In this document: positions 59,026 to 64,000 of the stretch, piece by piece
Layout of the letters: the number at the start of each line of letters is the position of its first letter
How positions within the stretch are numbered: the stretch's first letter is position 1
Assembly (NCBI RefSeq): GCF_000820845.2
Contig: NZ_CBXV010000002.1
Location: forward strand, 124,001 to 188,000
DNA length: 64,000 nucleotides
Reading direction: 5' to 3'
Source: Pyrinomonas methylaliphatogenes
Lineage (GTDB): Bacteria; Acidobacteriota; Blastocatellia; Pyrinomonadales; Pyrinomonadaceae
The notes under the pieces: model-generated
The model's database searches: none
Seen by the model: only the letters and a program-made list of their open reading frames with translations
Told to the model about the DNA's origin: nothing
Made by a program: the position numbers and the translations under genes

Positions 59026-59877
59026 TCAACCGAAGAGCGCGCGCTGATCGTCCAACTCCTCAGGCTCGACCGTTTGCTGTCCAAGCAACTTCTTCATTTT
59101 ACTCGCGCTGGCCGGCGCGTGCCCTTCATAGAAGTTGCTGAAGTAAGCGAAGACGCGCACGCCACGGGCAGCGAGTCGTTTGAGCTCTTCGCTCCATGCC
59201 CTTAAATTCTCATCTTGCGGGCGCTGAACGCGATCGAAACGCGTGAGGTCGCGTCTTCCCATCCAACGCACGTAGGCGAAATCGGTCCGTTGCGCTTCGC
59301 CCACACGCCACATCGTTTCGCGCGGGATCCACGGACCTTCGACGAGCGCGCAGGCGATCCCATTCTCATTCAACATGTCGAGGACGTGCGCCGTCAGCCA
59401 ATCCGGATGACGGAACTCTACGCTGAAGCGCATATCGCGCGGCAAGATTTGAAGGAAGTTTCTTAACGCTTGCGCGCGCGAAGGAGAAGGATCGAAAGAA
59501 GGCGGAAGCTGGATGAGCACGACGGCCAATTTGCTCCCCAACCGGCGCGCGCGCGCGCAGAACTCTTCGAGCAGCTCGCGACTATCCGCAAGCTCGCGCT
59601 CATGTGTGATCTGTTGCGGCAGCTTCAAAGCGAAGCTGAAATCCTCCGGCGTTCGCTCGCGCCAGCTTTCGACCGTGGCGATAGAGGGGATAGAGTAAAA
59701 GGTCGAATCGACTTCGACGGTTTGAAACGCGCGCGCGTAGATCGAGAGCATCTCCGCCGCGCGCGTATTCTGCGGATAGAAGATGCGTTCCCCCGGACGA
59801 CTGGTCCAGTCATCATAGTTCCAACCTTGACATCCGATCTCCACTTGGGCCCCCGGAAATTTCATTCCGCCTCTCAC
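59026..59877 (-). CDS. DUF72 domain protein
   Basis: A TIM-barrel-like protein of 283 residues with the DUF72 pattern: VEIGCQGWNYDDWTSRPGE at the start, FQTVEVDSTFYSIP, and PEDFSFALKLPQQITHER. The barrel continues through VEFRHPDWL near 155. Function unknown; homologs are widespread. The reading starts at 59877 (59865 is an alternative). It follows the methyltransferase gene on the same strand at 7 bp, so an operon is likely. Confidence 0.9.
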   Translation of the reverse strand: MRGGMKFPGAQVEIGCQGWNYDDWTSRPGERIFYPQNTRAAEMLSIYARAFQTVEVDSTFYSIPSIATVESWRERTPEDFSFALKLPQQITHERELADSRELLEEFCARARRLGSKLAVVLIQLPPSFDPSPSRAQALRNFLQILPRDMRFSVEFRHPDWLTAHVLDMLNENGIACALVEGPWIPRETMWRVGEAQRTDFAYVRWMGRRDLTRFDRVQRPQDENLRAWSEELKRLAARGVRVFAYFSNFYEGHAPASASKMKKLLGQQTVEPEELDDQRALFG

Positions 59878-59884
59878 GTCGCCC

Positions 59885-60502
59885 TCAAGCGCGGCAGACG
59901 ATCAATTGAAAGATGCCGCGCGCATAGGGTTCGATCCGCTCGATGTGCAATCCGACCTTTTCCGCCTCGCGCGCCGTGCGACGATTGAAGTGATCGTCGA
60001 AAAGCAACACCGTCGCCAAACTGATGAGATCGAAGAGCGGTCCGAGCCACCCTGCGGGCCGCACATGTTCGATCAACACGATCGGCCCGCCGCTTTTAGT
60101 GACCCGCTTCAACTCGGCGAACGCGCGCCTCGGCGAACGCACCGAACAGAAGACCAAAGTCGCCAGCGCGGCGTCGAAAGCTCCGTTAGAGAAGGGTAGA
60201 TCCTCGGCGACGCTGCGCACGAGTTGAATGTTCTTCGGCCCTCTCTTCTCCTGGGCCAGCCTGATCATCTCCGCATTCGGCTCGCTGGCGATGACCGAAG
60301 CGCTCATGGGATAGAGGTTGAAGTTCACGCCGGTGCCAGCGCCGATCTCGATCACGCGCCCGTTCGATGGCAACATGGCGATGGCACGCGCGCGGAGGCG
60401 CGCGAGCAATCGCTCTTCGAGCGGCCGCATGAAACGATCGAAGCGCGGCGCGAAACGATCATAGATCGCCCGCTGTTTCGAAGAGTTGTAGGAACACGTC
60501 AT
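59885..60502 (-). CDS. Class I SAM-dependent methyltransferase
   Basis: A 205-residue methyltransferase. The SAM loop is VIEIGAGTGVNF, with the acidic end of strand 2 at ASEPNAEM and AEDLPFSNGAFDAALATLV. It resembles UbiE/PhcF-type enzymes that act on quinones or small molecules; the substrate is not clear. It ends 7 bp before DUF72 and starts 7 bp after the P1 peptidase stop on the same strand. Confidence 0.88.
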   Translation of the reverse strand: MTCSYNSSKQRAIYDRFAPRFDRFMRPLEERLLARLRARAIAMLPSNGRVIEIGAGTGVNFNLYPMSASVIASEPNAEMIRLAQEKRGPKNIQLVRSVAEDLPFSNGAFDAALATLVFCSVRSPRRAFAELKRVTKSGGPIVLIEHVRPAGWLGPLFDLISLATVLLFDDHFNRRTAREAEKVGLHIERIEPYARGIFQLIVCRA

Positions 60503-60509
60503 GCTCGAA

Positions 60510-61769
60510 TCACCTCGCGTCTCTCTTCCCGAGCGCGTCGTGGCGGCGCAGAATTTCGAGCGTGCGCTCGATCGGCAAAGCCTCGACCGTCCGCCCGCGC
60601 CCCGTCATCGTCGTCGCACGAAAGAGCGAGTTGTAGATCGCCTCTTCCGTCGCTTCGATGACGGCCAAGAAGAGCGGCGACATCGCTTCGTTCGACAGCA
60701 ACTTTGTCGGCAACGGCGCGTAGCGCGCCGCGCGCGCTCGATCCATGTTGATGCGCACTTCGGGCGCGGTCGAGAAAGCGATGGCGTAATCGCCGCTCCC
60801 GTTGGTTCCAGCGGCTCCCGTGCGCGCCAATCCCATCATCGCGCGCGCCGCCAGCCGACGCAGATTACGTGCATCGACAGGGGCATCCGTGGCGATGACG
60901 ATGATCACAGACCCATCTGCCGGATCATCGGCCATCGCCGCGCTCGCGCTTGAATCAGTTCTTCGCGCAGCGCCTTTTCTCAGCTCATCGCGCAAATAAT
61001 GCTGTCCGAGTTCCAATCCGACTGGCGCGCCGTTGATCGTCAACACGCCGCCGAAATTCGTTTGCACGAGCACGCCGACGGTGTAACCGCCTAAGTTCGG
61101 CGGCAACCGACGCGACGCCGTGCCGATCCCGCCCTTGAAGCCGAAGGCGACCGTACCTGTGCCAGCTCCGACGGCCCCCTCTTCGACTGGGCCACCGCGC
61201 GCATTGCGGATGGCCGTCAGGACGTCTTCGCGCGCGATATACCGCCCGCGTATATCGTTCAAAAGGCCATCATTGGTCTCCGCGACGAGCGGGTTGACCG
61301 ATTGCACATCCTCATTCCCCGGCAAAGAGAGCACATAATCGAGCACGGCATCAGCGGCGCGCGGCACGCTCAGGGTCGAGGTCAAAATGATGGGCGTTTC
61401 GATCTCGCCGAGTTCGGCGACCTGCGTCGAGCCGGTGAGCTTTCCGAAACCGTTGCCGACGAAGACGGCGCCGGGCACTTTCTCGCGAAAGATGTTGCCC
61501 GTGTGAGGCAAGATCGCCGTCACCCCCGTGCGCACATCATCACCGCGGATGATCGTCACGTGGCCGACGGCGACGCCGGCGACGTCCGTGATGGCGTTGA
61601 GCGGTCCAGTCGGCAAGATGCCGACGATGACGCCTGCCTCGCGCGCACGCGGTCTAGCGTTTTGCCCGCAGACCCCCACGAAGAAGAGCGCGCCTCCTAA
61701 TGGAAGACTCAGCGCAGCCAGGAAGATCCTTCTCCTCGCTTCGACGGGGAGCTTCAATCCGCGCATCAT
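60510..61769 (-). CDS. P1 (DmpA/S58)-family aminopeptidase, exported
   Basis: An Ntn-fold peptidase of the DmpA/BapA family, 419 residues from the ATG at 61769. A signal peptide follows (RRRIFLAALSLPLGGALFFVG). Conserved segments are NAITDVAGVAVGHVTI and GFKGGIGTASR; the Gly-Ser in ADGSVIIVIATDAPV is the likely autocleavage site and nucleophile Ser. It cleaves beta-alanyl or D/L-amino peptides in studied relatives. Start codon and tsaE stop overlap by 4 bp. It is the first gene of a unit with the methyltransferase and DUF72. Confidence 0.9.
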   Translation of the reverse strand: MMRGLKLPVEARRRIFLAALSLPLGGALFFVGVCGQNARPRAREAGVIVGILPTGPLNAITDVAGVAVGHVTIIRGDDVRTGVTAILPHTGNIFREKVPGAVFVGNGFGKLTGSTQVAELGEIETPIILTSTLSVPRAADAVLDYVLSLPGNEDVQSVNPLVAETNDGLLNDIRGRYIAREDVLTAIRNARGGPVEEGAVGAGTGTVAFGFKGGIGTASRRLPPNLGGYTVGVLVQTNFGGVLTINGAPVGLELGQHYLRDELRKGAARRTDSSASAAMADDPADGSVIIVIATDAPVDARNLRRLAARAMMGLARTGAAGTNGSGDYAIAFSTAPEVRINMDRARAARYAPLPTKLLSNEAMSPLFLAVIEATEEAIYNSLFRATTMTGRGRTVEALPIERTLEILRRHDALGKRDAR

Positions 61770-62239
61770 CCTTTCGCTTGATCGGATCCGAGCTTTTCGA
61801 TCGTGATTCGACGCGGCGCTTCCCCGTCGCCCTCGATCCTCACATGCCAAGTGGTCTCCGGCAGCGGGAATCGACCGATCCGCTCGGCCCACTCGATGGC
61901 GATCACGGCTTGTGCGTCGCTCAACAACTCTTCGAGATCGACGGCGAAAGTGGCCACCGAGCCTTCAGGCATGCGGTAAAGGTCCAGGTGATAGAACGTC
62001 AAGCGGCCCGTGTAACGATTGACGAGCGTGAATGACGGACTGCTCACATCATCCTCCTCGATACCGAGCGCGCTGGTGAGCCCTTTGATGAAGATCGTTT
62101 TGCCGGCTCCCAACGGGCCATCGAGAAGGAAGACCTCGCCGCCTCGAACGGCGCGCCCAACCTGTTCGCCCAGCGCGCGCGTCTCCGCTGGCTCGCGCGT
62201 GATCCAAACGCCCGTCGGTATGTCTGCGCCATCCTTCAT
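61766..62239 (-). CDS. tsaE: tRNA t6A biosynthesis ATPase TsaE
   Basis: ATPase that supports threonylcarbamoylation of tRNA A37 with TsaB and TsaD, 157 residues from the ATG at 62239. The P-loop is GPLGAGKTIFIKGL, and the Walker B-like part is FYHLDLYRM. The start is uncertain: a 66-bp repeat puts a second in-frame copy of the sequence around this ATG upstream (ATG at 62305), and ATG 62293 is also in frame; only starts downstream of about 62354 can be used if the extended -10 promoter is correct. TsaB and TsaD are elsewhere. Confidence 0.9.
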   Translation of the reverse strand: MKDGADIPTGVWITREPAETRALGEQVGRAVRGGEVFLLDGPLGAGKTIFIKGLTSALGIEEDDVSSPSFTLVNRYTGRLTFYHLDLYRMPEGSVATFAVDLEELLSDAQAVIAIEWAERIGRFPLPETTWHVRIEGDGEAPRRITIEKLGSDQAKG

Positions 62240-62323
62240 CGCAAGTTCGGTCTGCTCGCTCTCTCCCAACGGTCGCGGGAAATCCGCTGCCATGCCATCC
62301 TTCATCGCAAGTTCGATCTGCTC
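62228..62323. repeat. Direct repeat pair, 30 bp, period exactly 66 bp
   Basis: Copy 1 at 62228-62257 contains the tsaE ATG (62239); copy 2 at 62294-62323 is 29 of 30 identical and contains an in-frame ATG (62305). The spacer 62258-62293 is 36 bp. Copy 2 is upstream in tsaE's direction, so it duplicates the gene start. Similarity ends abruptly on both sides. Confidence 0.92.
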
Positions 62324-62360
62324 CCCACAGACTGGACGATCATCTTTTCGAGCGCAGGCG

Positions 62361-62369
62361 ATTATAGCA
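62361..62369 (-). promoter_or_regulatory. Extended -10 promoter (TGCTATAAT) of tsaE
   Basis: Minus-strand TGCTATAAT at 62369-62361 is identical to the box upstream of the dnaC-like gene. The -35 region is weak. Transcription would start near 62354, upstream of both repeat copies. Confidence 0.6.
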
Positions 62370-62458
62370 TGAGCGCGCTGGCGATAACGCTCATCCGATC
62401 TCCGAGCGACGCGGTTTTCCAAGCCACCACGTTCGTGAGGCCTTGCGTTGCCTAACAC

Positions 62459-64000
62459 TCAACCCGTGATCAACACAGCGCGCTCGCACCCTCGCACCGA
62501 ATTGATCCGGTAAAGCTCCGTACAACGCTCTAGCTCATCGCGCATGATGATACGCTCGCGCACGCGCCCTTTGGCTAAAAGCTCTGCCCGCATCGTCCCC
62601 GGCAGCAGTCCGCACTCGACGGGCGGCGTCACCAATTCATCATTCAATCGTAAGACCACATTCCCGATGGTTGTCTCGGTTAGTTCGCCGCGTTCGTTCC
62701 ATAGCAACACATCGTCCGCCCGCCGACACAACGCGCGCGCTGCGGCGTATACAGAGCGATGAGTCGTTTTGTGGAAGAGGAAGCGATCGCAAGAGTTGAC
62801 CGGCGTCGGCGCAAGTTGCAAGCGCAGCGGCTGTCGATCGTTAAACGATAGAGGCGCGCTCTCCAACTTCACTTCGCCTGTACGGGCGAGCGACAAACGG
62901 ATACGCTGCGGTGCCACAAAAGATCGTGCCAGATCACACAGCTTTCTTCGCACGCGCTCTTCGTCGAAGGCGAAGTCGAAATAGTCAGCCGAGTCGCGCA
63001 GTCGCGCAAGATGGCGTTCGAGCAAGAAATAGCCTTCACGCCTCGTCCAGCGCATCGTTTCGAACAGTTCGAATTCCGGGTCAGGTTGCAGCAGGGCGCG
63101 CGCTTTATTGAAACATTCCGCATATTCGTCAGCGACCTCGGAATCCCAAGTGATCCCGCCGCCGACGCCATATTCGGCCTCGCCCGATTTTCGATCGACT
63201 AACACGGTACGAATCGCAACGTTGAACTGCGCGCGCCTTTGCGGTGCGAGGAAACCGATGCCGCCCGTGTACACGCGCCGCGGTTCCGTCTCGAGTTCAG
63301 AGAGAAGGCGCATCGTGCTCACCTTCGGCGCGCCCGTAATCGAGGCACAGGGGAAGAGCGCGGCGATGAGGTCCGAAGTGGCGACGTTCGTCTCAGCAAC
63401 GACGGTAGAAGTCATCTGCCAAATGGTCGCGTATCGCTCCGTCTCCCATAAACGATCGACGCGCACGCTTCCCAATTTGGCGACGCGACCGAGGTCGTTG
63501 CGCACCATATCGACGATCATCACGTTTTCAGCCCGGTTCTTGGCCGAGCGTCGAAGCTGCGCAGCATACGCGCGATCTTCCGCGTTGAACCGCCCGCGCG
63601 GCGCGGTCCCTTTCATCGGTTTGGCGACGACCATCGCCCCATCGCGCGAGAAGAAAAGCTCCGGCGAGACCGAGCAGAGCGCGTACCGACCGGTATCGAG
63701 GTACGCCGCGTAGGCGACCGGCTGCGCTTCGACGAGCGCGACGAATAAGGCTTTCGGATCGGCTCGAAAGAGCGCGCGCAAACGCCAGGTGTAGTTCGCC
63801 TGATAGGTGTTGCCTCGCGCGATCTCATCTTTGATACGCGCGATGGCCTGCGCATATTCGCTTTCGCTGACAGATGGCTTCCACTCACACGCTGAGATCT
63901 CTAACTGTCGCGAACGCGAGGCTCTCAGCGCCGAATCCACGGCAGGCTCGCGATAGAGCCCGAACCAAAGCAACGGGAAATCGCTCGTCCGCCGAACGCG
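62459..64000 (-). CDS. pabB: Aminodeoxychorismate synthase I / lyase fusion (5' truncated by window)
   Basis: Folate-pathway fusion that makes 4-amino-4-deoxychorismate and then p-aminobenzoate. The N-terminal part is PabB: DMVRNDLGRVAKLG, FPCASITGAPK and GGGITWDSEVADEY are typical chorismate-binding segments. From about residue 305 of the visible part it is a PLP-dependent lyase (PabC): FETMRW, then NERGELTETTIGN and LLPGTMRAELL. The reading frame continues off the right edge (the TTG at 63973 is internal), so the N-terminus is missing. Its stop is 219 bp from the tsaE start. Confidence 0.93.
   Translation of the reverse strand, partial: RVRRTSDFPLLWFGLYREPAVDSALRASRSRQLEISACEWKPSVSESEYAQAIARIKDEIARGNTYQANYTWRLRALFRADPKALFVALVEAQPVAYAAYLDTGRYALCSVSPELFFSRDGAMVVAKPMKGTAPRGRFNAEDRAYAAQLRRSAKNRAENVMIVDMVRNDLGRVAKLGSVRVDRLWETERYATIWQMTSTVVAETNVATSDLIAALFPCASITGAPKVSTMRLLSELETEPRRVYTGGIGFLAPQRRAQFNVAIRTVLVDRKSGEAEYGVGGGITWDSEVADEYAECFNKARALLQPDPEFELFETMRWTRREGYFLLERHLARLRDSADYFDFAFDEERVRRKLCDLARSFVAPQRIRLSLARTGEVKLESAPLSFNDRQPLRLQLAPTPVNSCDRFLFHKTTHRSVYAAARALCRRADDVLLWNERGELTETTIGNVVLRLNDELVTPPVECGLLPGTMRAELLAKGRVRERIIMRDELERCTELYRINSVRGCERAVLITG

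Overview
The window is a compact, GC-rich bacterial chromosome segment with short gaps and frequent 4-bp gene overlaps. The gene set points to an aerobic, free-living Gram-negative with a heterotrophic lifestyle: complex I, two superoxide dismutases, secreted peptidases and glycosidases, a SufR-type Fe-S regulator, MglA/MglB polarity proteins and Uma2 nucleases. Taken together this looks most like an Acidobacteriota (Blastocatellia-like) genome. That is an impression from gene content and style, not from any search. No prophage, complete IS element, plasmid or integrative-element signature and no rRNA or tRNA gene was seen; the segment reads as core chromosome.

Layout. 1-7.3 kb: the distal part of a complex I operon (nuoJ partial, nuoK, L, M, a TlpA-like thioredoxin, a possible tiny ORF, nuoN). 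7.3-12 kb: an unknown protein, a class I glutamine amidotransferase, an exported Xaa-Pro aminopeptidase, FmdB and YkgJ-type cysteine proteins and a small unknown. 12-24.4 kb, mostly minus strand: M48 protease, Na+/solute symporter, exported S9 peptidase, SMP-30 lactonase-like protein, rpmE-prfA, an exported glycoside hydrolase, mog, two paralogous Uma2 proteins and a CoA-binding protein. 24.4-34 kb: carB, a DnaC/IstB-like ATPase, a bi-domain sugar-type oxidoreductase, a zinc-ribbon membrane peptide, a receiver-like protein, class II aldolase, TonB-domain protein and rex. 34-40 kb: ruvAB, queA, a GNAT acetyltransferase, mglBA, and a histone-H1-like/TPR fusion. 40-50.5 kb: yvcK-glmU-glmS (cell-wall amino-sugar supply), terC, a TPR protein, exported M28 peptidase, an SDR and a DUF4112 protein. 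50.5-57.5 kb: an Fe-S and oxidative-stress block (sufR-like, mrp, A-type carrier, ferredoxin, TMEM14-like, two sod genes, a small lipoprotein, uracil-DNA glycosylase, exported peroxiredoxin, ArsC-like protein). 57.5-64 kb: ygfZ-like, DUF72, methyltransferase, P1 peptidase, tsaE and a pabB-pabC fusion that leaves the window.

The most unusual signal is not a gene. At several CDS edges or intergenic gaps there are pairs (once a triplet) of about 30-bp direct repeats whose sequence differs at every locus but whose period is nearly constant: exactly 66 bp at 19615, 31357 and 62228, about 66 bp at 35839 and 37765, and 57-59 bp at 5587 and 12974. In the three cleanest cases a repeat of 30-32 bp with one mismatch is separated by 34-36 bp of unrelated sequence, and one copy overlaps or lies just beside a gene end. 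This is the geometry of a one-spacer CRISPR unit with a locus-specific repeat, as expected from off-target spacer integration by a Cas1-Cas2 integrase, although ordinary local duplication is not excluded.

Second in interest is the sufR-like gene. A perfect CAAC-N6-GTTG palindrome (the cyanobacterial SufR operator pattern) overlaps a consensus TTGACA -35 box, and the predicted transcription start falls almost on the GTG start codon, so the regulator probably represses a leaderless mRNA that begins the Fe-S block. Third, the two adjacent sod genes share a 190-bp stretch with no visible mismatch inside otherwise diverged sequences, a clear sign of gene conversion between a cytoplasmic and an exported enzyme.
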